Source: Liolophura sinensis (lineage: Eukaryota > Mollusca > Polyplacophora > Chitonida > Chitonidae). From it: a DNA stretch of 64,000 nt. Positions 1 to 12,000 of this stretch are shown piece by piece (positions within the stretch are counted from its first letter, which is position 1; each line of letters begins with the position of its first letter). Both the position numbers and the translations under genes were made by a program. Location: NCBI RefSeq assembly GCF_032854445.1, contig NC_088302.1, forward strand, positions 19,961,338 through 20,025,337. Reading direction: 5' to 3'. Under the pieces are notes generated by a model, which had not been told where the DNA came from, made no database searches, and saw only the letters and a list, made by a program, of their open reading frames with translations.

Positions 1-1452
1 ACATGCGAACCTCGTACTAACGTACTAAAGTGTGATTTCAGCACATCTGAAGTTCACACATCCGTTTTCGACAGCTTTCTGGACTTTTTTGTACAACGGA
101 TTGTCATAATGAATTGAACTTGGTGTGTAAGGCTTCACTGAGACAAGTTACAGATCATCAGAAAGTTTTGGGCCTTGTCATCCATTTCCTAAACAATTAT
201 GACCATATTTGACATACTACTAATATTCTGACAGCTTGAACAGGACTTTTATAGGGAATGCAGCACTTCTAGGATGTTTCTCAGTGGTTTACTTATGGCA
301 CTCTGTTTTTTCCCACCAACAAAACTGACTGCCACCACGTATGTGAAAAATTCTCCTGTATGATGTCACAAAAACAATCAAAATACAAAATAAAAAGTGA
401 TCAATACAAAAGTTACCAGGTACTTCAGAATCAATTCATGTACTGAAAATTGTCAATATGCATTATCTATATTTCTCCACTACAGAGCAATAACAACCTG
501 TACATTCTTTGCAAAATACATGAAAAACCTAACAAATTTATTTCCAGTGACCTTGACCGATTTTCTCAAGGTCATCACCAAATTAGAACACCATAGTGAA
601 GAAACTCATCGGACTAATACAGAGGTAGAAAAAATTGGTTTATTCCTAATAAACTGTGTATAGACAAAAGTTAAATAATAATACGAAAATTGTAACAGCC
701 AAAGGAAAATGCTATGTGAAACATCTCTAACAATGTAAATAAGCTCTCCACACATACAATGTACATGTACACAAAGGTACACACGCAGGTACTCAACTGC
801 TCAACGTCTCGCGACTTAATAATTAAAACTTTCAGGCCTGAGGAAAATAATGATCCACGTTCAGTATCACAACTTTTGAATTAAATATATTAAAATTACA
901 TCTTTCGACATTACTCAATTTCTTCTTCAGAAGCAGTCGCTCTGGATGTTTAAACATCATTACACAGATTTGGGAGAAAGAAAAGAACTTGAGCAAATTT
1001 AAACAAAAAGAAAATACTTTTTTTTAAATAATTCATGATATTTCCAAGAAATTATAAGATTGAAATAAACATAGAACTGAAAATATAATATTGGCATTCT
1101 TAGAAGGCAGAACCTCCCATCTCAATAAATCAATACATGTATCTTACAAATGCTCCTTGGTCATATGGTTAATAGTGACCACACAATCAAGGAGTACAGG
1201 TACAGGATATTCATTCAAGAGTGAGAAAATATCATAGCTTTATGTTATGACAACAGAGTCATGTTCATTTGTGGGATGACAATCTTTTTGACCAAGTTGG
1301 TACAGAGAGGCTATTTCCTTAAGGGTAACATCTGATGAAATTCTGACAGTTGTTTGGCTTAAATTGATCGCTTTTGGCTTAAATTGAAGGCCCTATCATG
1401 ATAAAGGACACTGAAGTGGCTAGTTACTGTGCAGTAAAACTCCTATATTTGT
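1..1452. other. non-coding flank, nothing recognised
   Basis: AT-rich sequence beyond the 3' end of IDH3A. The open frames here are short (the longest is 88 codons, at 397-663) and have no recognisable motif or splice context, so no gene is called. It contains scattered ACATGTA-type words but no tandem or inverted repeat that I could see. Confidence 0.5.
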
Positions 1453-1670
1453 TCTTGTTTGTCTTGAACAGAAGCCAATCTGTGTCAATTCTGCTTCCTT
1501 TTATTCCAATCAGGGTAAAACAATCTGCAGCTAAATATTTTTTTTACTACACTTGTTTGATTTTCATCCTCAATCAGGTTTATGGTTGTCTTAAGTCCCC
1601 CAACTTGCTGATAATCCCCTTTTAAGCAATTTACATGTTACTGCTAACACTTTAAAACTTCTATCAAAAA
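1453..1670 (+). repeat. 218-bp dispersed repeat, copy 1
   Basis: This block recurs without visible difference or gap at 3576-3793, a constant offset of 2123 bases, including the same run of eight T. The flanks of the two copies are unrelated, which points to a transposed unit rather than a large segmental duplication. Its right end is one unit of the 89-90-bp tandem repeat that is amplified only at the second copy. No protein and no clear terminal inverted repeat is seen. Confidence 0.8.
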
Positions 1671-1719
1671 TGTCATAGCTCAAAAACCCCTACTTTGAAT
1701 ACCATGAATGACAGTCTCG

Positions 1720-1970
1720 TTTTATTTATTTATTTATTTGATTGGTGTTTTATACCGTACTCAAGAATATTTCACTTACACAATGGTGGCCAGCAATATT
1801 GTGGGAGGAAACCCATGACCATCCGCAGATTGCTGGCAGACCTTCCTACTTACGGCCGGAGAAGAAGCGAGCAGGGGCTTCACTTGAACTCACAGCGACT
1901 GCATTGGTGAGAGGCTCCTGGGTCATTAGGCTGTGCTAGCCCGCTAACCAACTGAGCCATGGAGGCACCC
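1720..1970 (-). mobile_element. tRNA-derived SINE, family A (full length, minus strand)
   Basis: Read on the minus strand, the element has a tRNA-like head with an A-box-like stretch (TGGCTCAGTTGGTTAGC) and a B-box-like stretch (close to GAGTTCAAGT). A conserved body and an (AAAT)n tail follow. The 13-base flanks CAGTC(T/A)CGTTTTA at 1712-1724 and 1971-1983 form a target-site duplication with one mismatch. Compared with other copies it lacks the GGGCAGAGCCC segment of the body. Being non-autonomous, it would depend on a LINE for movement. Confidence 0.9.
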
Positions 1971-1983
1971 CAGTCACGTTTTA

Positions 1984-2996
1984 AAACCGGGCCCCTGTAT
2001 TTCTCTGCTCATTATTTGTTCATTCACTCTTGTTGTACAAGCACAGATAGTATATAGTACAGATAGTATATTCACAGAATTTCTGTGATAATACAACTAC
2101 AAAAGCAAGAGTGGCTTTGTTTTACTGTACACAGAAGCTGTAGCCCAATGCCAACATGGAAATGTATTCTGACTTATGTTTCATAGATTAGCAAATGTGA
2201 CATTATTCACAGGAAGACAATGAAAATTAGAAAAAAAATCTTTTGAAAACTTTGGTCATAACATAATAACAAAATTTGAAGCACTGTTGTATACTATTAT
2301 AGTTGTCTATACCACCTCAATGCAGGCTGGATTTCTTCTATCAAACGATATCTACATGTACATCTAATATTTAAGGCAGATCATACGACTATGCAAATCT
2401 TACCATTCTTTTTCTTTCATAACAGTTGGAGATTAATACTCTGACCTATACTCAGCATCACACACTCTTGAATGTAAGAAAAGTATTTAACCGATGAGTG
2501 CAGAGATGTAACATGAAATCTCAAATGAGCTGAAGTATTGGTCGATGTCATGGTGATAAATGCAATATTACTCACTCCTTGTAAATGTTTCCTGTGTTCT
2601 GCATTCAAAACTGAAATTAACGCACGTGGTAAAGGAAAGAGCAAGTTCTTCATCAAATGAAATATAAATTTTTTTGCTGCAAATATGAGAAGCATACGTG
2701 AGTCAAATTACAAGTTAAGCGAGCATTGGTCAGTCTTGCATTACATGTAGCTTCTACGTTACACTTTATATGCTTCTTGACAAACTTGTGAAAATGGACA
2801 ACATATCTACAGAGATGGCTTACCATGTTTCCAAAGAGATAAATACATATATTAGAGATTCTAATGGTGAGCTGTACAAATATCCAAGTAACTGACAAAT
2901 ATCAGCGTCTGCTACGACCCGACTCTGGATTCCACTTCACCTGCGGCAATGCAGTCATTACAGTGGTCATCTGACTAGAAGGTCTGATGCATCTCA
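1984..2996 (-). other. IDH3A 3' flank, probable 3' UTR
   Basis: This is the sequence directly beyond the IDH3A stop codon on the minus strand. It has no domain-like open frame and no mobile element that I recognise. I could not find a canonical AATAAA signal on the minus strand between the stop and the SINE at 1720-1970, so the poly(A) site is not placed. Confidence 0.4.
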
Positions 2997-3077
2997 TCAA
3001 GAGCTCTCCACCTTTTTGCAGATAGCATCAGTAAAGTCTGAACATTTGGCATTGCCACCCAGATCAGCTGTCCTCAA
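2997..3077 (-). CDS. IDH3A: IDH3A exon 11 (C terminus and stop)
   Basis: This exon encodes [26 protein letters not shown] and then TGA at 2999-2997. It matches the family ending [19 protein letters not shown]. The acceptor is TTTACACAG. Confidence 0.95.
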   Translation of the reverse strand: MRTADLGGNAKCSDFTDAICKKVESS

Positions 3078-6000
3078 CTGTGTAAACAAAAAACACATAC
3101 ATGTACATACATAAACATCCAGATCCAGCCTTTTAACATTTATTTATGAAATATGTGACAAAATATTCCTTATAATGCTGAAATTTACATTTCACTATTA
3201 GGCTTTCAGCTTACATGTGCATGACATCTTTTTCAGATCAACAGAGCTTACAGAATCAGGAGTAAAAATGAGTGCTAGGAAACCAGAGTGCCTGGGTAAG
3301 CAGGGTAAACAACCCACCCTTGGCAAGCTGAGGATGACAATCTTCCGTACTGGTTGATGACATGTGGTCATCAACGAACACAGAGCGTGCAAACAGGCCC
3401 GAAAAGAATAATATCAGGAGAAGGTAATTCCCTGTCAAAGGCCGGGATAGAACCCACACCAATTATCACTGAGCTTAAAAATATACAGAATCCTGTGTTA
3501 AAGCTTCTAGTTTGGTCACACTTGGTAGAACATTATGTATAAAAAATCTAACTGCCTAAAATTAGCCGGGCCTACTCTTGTTTGTCTTGAACAGAAGCCA
3601 ATCTGTGTCAATTCTGCTTCCTTTTATTCCAATCAGGGTAAAACAATCTGCAGCTAAATATTTTTTTTACTACACTTGTTTGATTTTCATCCTCAATCAG
3701 GTTTATGGTTGTCTTAAGTCCCCCAACTTGCTGATAATCCCCTTTTAAGCAATTTACATGTTACTGCTAACACTTTAAAACTTCTATCAAAAAATCTCTT
3801 AAACACTGAAGCAAATGTACATTAACTTGTGAAATAACTACATTTACATGTTACTGGTAACTCTTAAAACTTGTATCCAAAGATCTCTTAGACACTGAGG
3901 CAAATGTACATTAACTTGTGAGATAACTACATTTACATGTTACTGGTAACTCTTAAAACTTGTATCCAAAGATCTCTTAGACACTGAAGCAAATGTACAT
4001 AAACTTGTGAAAAAAAAAAAAAAAAATACATGTAGCCTGAATAAAATATCTGGTCACTGTGCACAGTATAAAGACTGGGTTGTATGGACATGTACAGTAT
4101 TCATACATTTTGGCCGCTCAAAATTCAAGGACTTTTGAAGGACTTTGGGGGCTAATTAACTAAATATTCAAGGCCTACATAACTCGTAATTTCTCTAAGA
4201 CAAACAGCTACAAAAAGCCAGACTTACAACTTGGACACACACTTCTTCTAGGATAAGAACTATGATAATGCTTTTATCTTCAATATTCTATTTAATAACA
4301 ACAGTTTGTCTGTTGTAGATATAAATTTCGCAATGAAAAGCAGAATTACCATTAGATAAGAATATAGAGAATTGTGTCATACCAGAGACAATGCGAAAGT
4401 ACAACTTCTTCCTAAATGCAAGGATATTTTGGGGAATTTGTGGAATTCCCACAAACTGTGCTGTGGGAATTTCGGAACTGTGCTGTTATAATTCTTTACT
4501 TTCCAAATAAAGCTCTGCTCTTGATTTTTCAAGGTTTTCCAGGACCTGGAATTTTTATTCTCATTTTCAAGGTCTTTCAAGATCTTTCAAGATCTTTCAG
4601 GCCCATTATACAAATTCTGCATGAGGTCTAACATCATACACATTCAAAGTTTCAAAAACTTTGCCATAAAAGCATACACTGACCTGGCCCTCTCTGATGA
4701 CGTCTAAGCAGGCTGTCTCAATTCTCTTGGCATACTCCCCCAGGTCCATATAACGTAACATCATGACAGCACTGAGTAAGAGGGCTGTAGGGTTAGCCTT
4801 GTCATGTCCAGCTATATCGGGGGCTGTTCCATGGACCTGAAACACAAGTCTAGATACTTTAACAACAGCACATGACCTCCACATCACAGACAGATCACAA
4901 ATAAACCAAGATGAACAGTCTCTGCGTGTATGTATCTTTTACAGTTTTCATAAGTTTTTAAGTTCCACCCTGCCAACGTAAGATTTCAACACATAAACCA
5001 TGCAGGCACACAACCAGCCATAATAAAAAAGTGAGTAATACTTGAAAAATATTAAAAAATGTGACAGCTAAGGAGGAACTTGAGCCGCCTTCATGTGAAC
5101 GGATGTGATCTCCCCTGGCTACCGGCCTGTATGGAAGGTTTATAAATTGTAACCATCGTGGCGGATGAACTGGCCTGCATAAACAATTGACCCCCTGAAT
5201 TTCTGTTGAGAATATTGCTTCCCAAAACAGCTACATGTATGTGAAAAAAGACTTTCAACACCACTGGTGCGACTATTTTGAAATATCTGCATTAATTAAA
5301 TTACTTAGTACTAAATTTAAACACAAACCATCATTGATATGAACTGACATCTTGTTAAACAAGATTCTGAGTTACATATACATGTATAACGTTGAGAAAG
5401 CAGAGCATTGTCCCTGCAATTTCAAGTCTGTGGTCATGTCAGATCACAGTCATAACAGGCCATCTTGGCTCACCTGGCTTACCTAAAAGTATATACATAA
5501 CATCTGTGAGAAAAAAACTGCAGGGCCTGTTACAGTTATAATATATTACATAAATTCATACTTTAATTATTATTAAATCACCCACATCAGCTGTCTGCAG
5601 GTTGATCTTGTTGTTATATGATTTTGTTATGAGTGTTAAAGATTGACACTCCACGAACTCAAGTGATCTTTTTCATATCATACTCAGGAATATTTCACTC
5701 ATAGGACGGTGGACAGCATTATGAAACCAGACAGGGCTTTCCGCATTCAGCCCTTGTTCAGCCCATTCAATTCATGATGGCAATCCGTGATTGCTGAGAT
5801 CACTGCCATAATGTAAAGGGTAAGTCACAGCAAAAATCCTGGTAACAGCAATTTGATTTTTTTGTAGATCAAATTTCTGGATTGTGCTGTCAAAGGGTCA
5901 AATTGCCTGGGGCAAGAAGGACGCTAAAGCCAAATTTACAATACAAGAATTGCATCAAAGAAGACTGACATCCTACCGACTCAAATATGGCACCATCTTC

Positions 6001-9000
6001 ACCGATGTTCCCACTAGGAGTTACTCCAAGTCCACCAATCAAACCAGCTGCTAGATCGCTGAGGAAAAGATGAGAGAAAAATTAACACACAGTCACTTAA
6101 TGTTTAAATTCATACAGTATGACCAGCTACAGTGAAGAGGAATTTCAGCAGGTGTTTAAAGTGCATGTCTCTGTACAAGAAAATAGGTGCATTCCCTGGC
6201 AATAACTGCTTTCAGTTTCTAAAATGCCTTATTTATTGCATATCGTACTTTACACTAAAATGCTACATGATTTTATGTGAAATATATTTATGGCTTGTGG
6301 CTGCGATTTCAATGGAAGAGCCATTCTCTTCTGCTTATAGCTTGTCTCACTCAAACTGGCGGTACTACAGTATGCTTTCTTTGGTCTCAACAGCAGCATT
6401 GAGATTTATGTCAAACTGGTATATTTGTTGGAAAGATTTCTAAATGTGAGACATTTAAAAAAAAACAACAACAAATTTTTCACACCTGTTGTGCTCTTAT
6501 TTATTTATCTGATTAGTGTTTAACTAATGAGTTCATTTATATACAGGTGGCCAGGTATACATGTATGCCTATGGGTGGATGAACCTGGACTGCTCTTTTG
6601 AAGTCTTTACTGGGCTTTAATTTAACCCACTTCAGACCTTCACTTGACACATGCAACCAGTCTTAAAACTCTCTGTTCACAGACAGTGTCTTGCGATAAA
6701 CTTGAAGTCATATTTATGGATTTGCATCATGAAACAGTAAAATTGTTACAAGAGGAATCTTTAAAGCATGAAAAATGAACAAAACAGCATTAACAGATAA
6801 GAAAATTCCACATCTTATCAATCTGTGAACACACATGCATTTGGTACATGTAATGTGTTCTAATAAAGCAAAGTTCTAAACACATGTATCTTTTAATACA
6901 ATTGAAAAGGAGTTCGAAAACTGCATATCTCGAAAAAAATAAGAAATGAGAAATCATTTATTTACTTATCTGATTGGTGCTTACACGAAGGCGGCCAGCA
7001 TTATCATGGGAGGAAACCGGGCATGGCCCGGGAAAACCCACAACCATCTGCAGGTTACTGGCAGACCTTCCCACGTACAGAGGAGGCCAGCAAGAGCTGG
7101 ACTTGAACTCACGGCGACCGCATTTGTGAGAGGCTCCTGAGTCATTACGCTGTGCTAGTGCGCTAACCATCTGACACACGGAGGCCCCTAAATCAGAAAT
7201 CAGCACTGCATACTAAATAATTCACACTGAAACATCAAACAGAAATTACTGAGACTGGAATGTCTGGTTCATCAATGGGGTACTGACGATATCAACACCT
7301 AGCTGAGTACTGTAAAAAACTGTACTGGAAAAAAGTTGACTAACAACACACCTTAGAATGTCTCCATACAAGTTTGGCATGACCAGGACATCAAACTTGG
7401 TGGGATCTTGAACCATCTGTTGAAATAAACAGAAGTGTCTGTTCAAATAAAATGAGACTGAACTACACCCAAATACAATTTGTTCATGCAAACTAACACT
7501 TGATTACCACATGCGCATCAGGAGAAACACTGATTTTTTTAGACAATACAGCCTATAGATGATACTTTGAATATCAACACATTCACCACAAAATATTTAC
7601 CACATATTAGCCAGGTTTTCAATCAGTTTTTCTCACCTAATCCATTGTTTTTGTTTTACTTCATTATGGATGAACATAATACCACTACATGTACTATGCA
7701 TTTTTTCTAAAGAAAGATGGGCACAGTTTTTATGCATTTTTTCTGCAGAATGATGGACAAAATTTATGGATGCAGGAAGCTGTTCATAGCCAGACAAGAA
7801 AACACTGCCGTAGGTCCTGTAACTTACAGACCTCTTGACATAAAGCTGCACCCGAATTAGGGGTAGCAGTTTTGAGAAGTAGAACAATTTCAAATTCAGA
7901 TGATGGAAACCTGGATGCCACAGATGTCTTTTGCCAGGAAAATAAATGCAAAATCACCTGACTATAATCCATAGCTGAATTGATCCAGCATCAGACAAAA
8001 TAGTCCACTTTTCATTGAACAACAACGGTCACTTGGGGTACAGATATATTCTTGAATCCTGCAGACGACGCCAAATGTACCTGCTGAGTAGGTTATCTCC
8101 CTTTCCTGGGGACCATTGTTGGACCCCAGGAAAGCGGTTCACTTATACATTGGTCTTCTGCACTGAATTGATGGGTTATTGCAGGATAACTGGTGACTCA
8201 GTGATGGGATACGCAAATATATGATGTCAATAATCCTCATACTGGACTCGACTGACGCCTCGCCCAATATGAGGATTACTGACACCATATATTTGCGTAT
8301 CCTATTACTGAGTAACCATGTAAACAGAGTTGGAGCTCAATTCAAGATTGCAAGCTCTGTTGTCAAAGACTGGTCTGCTGCACAAAGAACAATTAATACT
8401 TTGAACAAATGGGCCAGCAAGACTACTGTTCAGGAAACTTTTATGAAGTCAATGAAATGCAAGAAAGAAAATCTTGCAGTTGGTGAGATATCTCGACCAA
8501 AAACTAACAATGACCTACTGTACTTACATTTAAACAAACAGTGTCTAAATACATCTCTCGGAACTTGATATCTCTGTTTTTGTCTGCGACTTCTCGACAA
8601 CACCTCAGAAACAAACCGTCAGACATTCTCCTGTAACACACGAGACATTTCGATCAGCACATAATGACAATATTAAATGTTTCATACATTATTTAAATGA
8701 GTTAGTATTAAATACATGTGATAAACCTTTTGACAACATTATCGTATACAAAGTAAAGACAATAAAGAAAACACATACCCCCATAAAGAAAACACATACC
8801 CCCACAAAGAAAACACATACCCCCAGGTAACTTTTTTTTATTTTTAGAAGGTCCTACATCCAGCCCCTAAACTGTGCACCCAGCCCTTTCTTTTGTAAGA
8901 CACAATGTAAACAGAAAGGCAGTGAAAAATGCCTCTGTACCCTTTTTTGAGGGTTTTATACACTTTTGATTTTTTCCTAGCTAGGGGTGTAAAAAAGCTA

Positions 9001-12000
9001 TTCATACTTACATGATATTAGCTTTGTGTACAGCTGTCACGGTTGACCTGTTGTTGCTTTTGGCATACTGGAAGGCAAACTCTGCGACACGACGAGAAGC
9101 CTGCTCTGTGATCAGTTTGATACTCTGTACCACTCCATCTACTATCTAGTAATAAGCAAACATTCATGAATTAACGACTGATTAAGGCAGAAGGATGATA
9201 TCCACATGCCTGAGGACCTAAGCAATAGCCCTTTCATGGAGAATACAGCACCTATTTAAATATATTTGGTCTCTTTAAGATATACTAATATAAACACAAC
9301 AGATGTTTAATAACTGAATAATTACAGGTAATTTTTTTACTGTCCTCTACACTGATCTAATGGCAGAGCCTTTTAGATTCAGATTTAGTATTGTCACACT
9401 TGTGGAGGATATGTATGTGAAAAGGTTTCACACTTTTTGTATCAACCCTAATTCCTCAGCCTTTTCACATATGAAAACGCAACTTTCAGTGCAATTTATT
9501 CACATTTTCAAGTTGATTCTGGAGACAAAATTTTAATGGTTGCATTGGCCAGATTCAGGGCTTCACAAAAAAGTATAATTTTATCAGTCAACACAGAATA
9601 ATGCCTTCAGAATATGACTGAATGAACACCATGTAAACGTGCGAAAAGGTTGAAGAATTACAGCACCTGATGACTATCTTTGTGATGCCAGATTTTTAAA
9701 CAAGAGAGCTCTACATGTCCTGATTATGTGCAGGTGATGTATGTGTCCCCCTCCTTGTGTTTGTGTGCTGTGGCTTTCATCAGGGGGTTTGCTACTGGCC
9801 TGGTGATTGGAGAGAGTTACGTGTAAGAAATATCACTTGTATCAATGCTTTGAAAAAAACAGCCCCTGTGACCCACCTATCTAACACCTGGGACTGACTT
9901 ACCACATGTTCTATACCGCTGTACTCGCCCTCTGTGTTTTCACGGATTGTCACCAAGTCAACATCATCATAGGGAGTTTTGTAACCTTCTATGGATCTAC
10001 ATGGACGAACATTTGCATACAAATTGAAGGCCCTGAAACACAAACATCCAGTTATTTATTTATTTATTTGATTGGTGTTTTACGCCGTACTCAAGAATAT
10101 TTCACTTATACAACGGCAGCCAGCATTATGGTGGGAGGAAACCGGGCAGAGCCCGGGGGAAATCCACGACCATCCGCAGGTTGCTGACAGACCTTCCCAC
10201 TTACGGCCGGAGAGGAAGCCAGCATGAGCTGGACTTGAACTCACAGCGACCGCATTGGTGAGAGGCTTCTGGGTCATTACGCTGCGCTAGCGCGCTAACC
10301 GACTGAGCCACGGAGGCCCCCAACACACAATCATCCAGAACTGCATCATATCAAATGGCCCTAATAAACGGAAACAATCCTAATAATATAGTTTCATCAA
10401 TGATATCATACATTCTCCTTACAGCGCATCTGCCGCACTCTTTGGTCGCCTTACATCACTGCCACTAATGTCCTGGCGCCAACCTATAATCAGCATTCAT
10501 CAATAAAATTCTTTCAGAAGTACTTTAGAATCATGTTGTGCATCCTTTAAAAAGAATGCATGTGTATCAAGTATTAACAGAAATGCAGGCTGAGACAGAG
10601 TGTTTTTTGTTTTCTGACATCACTTCTTGCCTCATCAACATGACAACAGTGACCTTGTTCATGATTGCTGTACAAAATTTGCTAGTGGTGGAAGTGACAT
10701 AAAGGTAACAACAAGAGTGACGCATGTACTGTAACTTTTGTTACACACAACTGTCTTCTGATCGATACTTACTTTCTAAGTGCAAGGTTGAGTGACCTAT
10801 GACCTTTTCCTACAGGTGTTGCAAGTGGTCCCTTGAGGCCCACCTGTGTCCTGGCCATGGAGTCAAACACTTTCTGTGGTATCGTGGATTTCCCATCAGG
10901 ACCAATGACAGGTGTAACATCAACTGGTTCCCAGTCTATAGGAGCCTGTAAAATCAGACGAGCATGTTGGATGAAGGGAAGACACTCAAATGTCAAAATG
11001 AGAAACCTTAATATTAGGTTGTATAAAGTAGGACGAACACTGATTAAACCACACACAATATGATGTACTAGTATCTAGGTGATAAAACACAAGAACTGAA
11101 TCAGTGAAAGACAAAATTTGACAGATGCATTTCCACCCATTTACAATGTTTTCTGTGGCTGCCTAATGCTAATCTCATACCATTAGTGCCTTGAAAATTA
11201 CAAATAAACCAACAAAGGAAGTACTCAGTTCCACCTCATCACACATCCCACTTTGAATACAAACACTGACGTATCACAGAAAAAAGCACAAAGGCCATTG
11301 TTGCCTAGTAACTATTTCAAAAGTTACTGAAACAAGCAACAAATGGCAATTTAGGTTATAATAAAGGTGGTGTTGCTGATTACATTTGGCTTTCCATGAG
11401 CAACTCTACGGATACCATACAGACACTTTGCAAAACATTTTTCTCTGCATCATGTTGAAAACACCTTCCTTCCACCAACTAGTTTAGAGATGATCATGTA
11501 CGGCCTTCCCCGTCATACTGTCACCTATGCTTCAACATGTGGTATGTTGCCCTATTCCACATTTATGTATAAATAAACTGCCAAATCAATTTTATATATT
11601 TTGCAAATGGCTCTGTTTTGACAGGCAAAGTAGGTCTGGGACCCACCAGTGATCCTCCCTCAGCAGGCATCTCTCACCAAGCCAGAAGCCCTTCACTAGG
11701 CTGACCTTATACACACCTGTTAATTACTCTCTTCATCAGGTCAGCCTACTGACGGTTTTCTGACTGGGTGAGGGACACCTGCTTATGCCCTCTATACTTA
11801 CGAGTACTGTAGCATCCCACACCACTGAAGAAAGAATATGAATTCTTTTGAGAAAAAATTTTTACTAGCCAAAGAGGGCTTGTGGCTTAAAAGTTGTACC
11901 TGGCTGTCAGATGTTTTCACTTGTCACGGGTTAACGGACCTATACTAAAATAGAGCCCTGGCATAGTTGACAGCTATTAGATGGGTGAATACAGGCTTCT

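Noticed and set aside
905-955. Possible last exon on the minus strand ending RATASEEEIE then TAA
   Set aside because: The acceptor tract is weak, the peptide is too short to identify, and an in-frame stop lies just upstream. It was not linked to IDH3A, which has its own normal C terminus.
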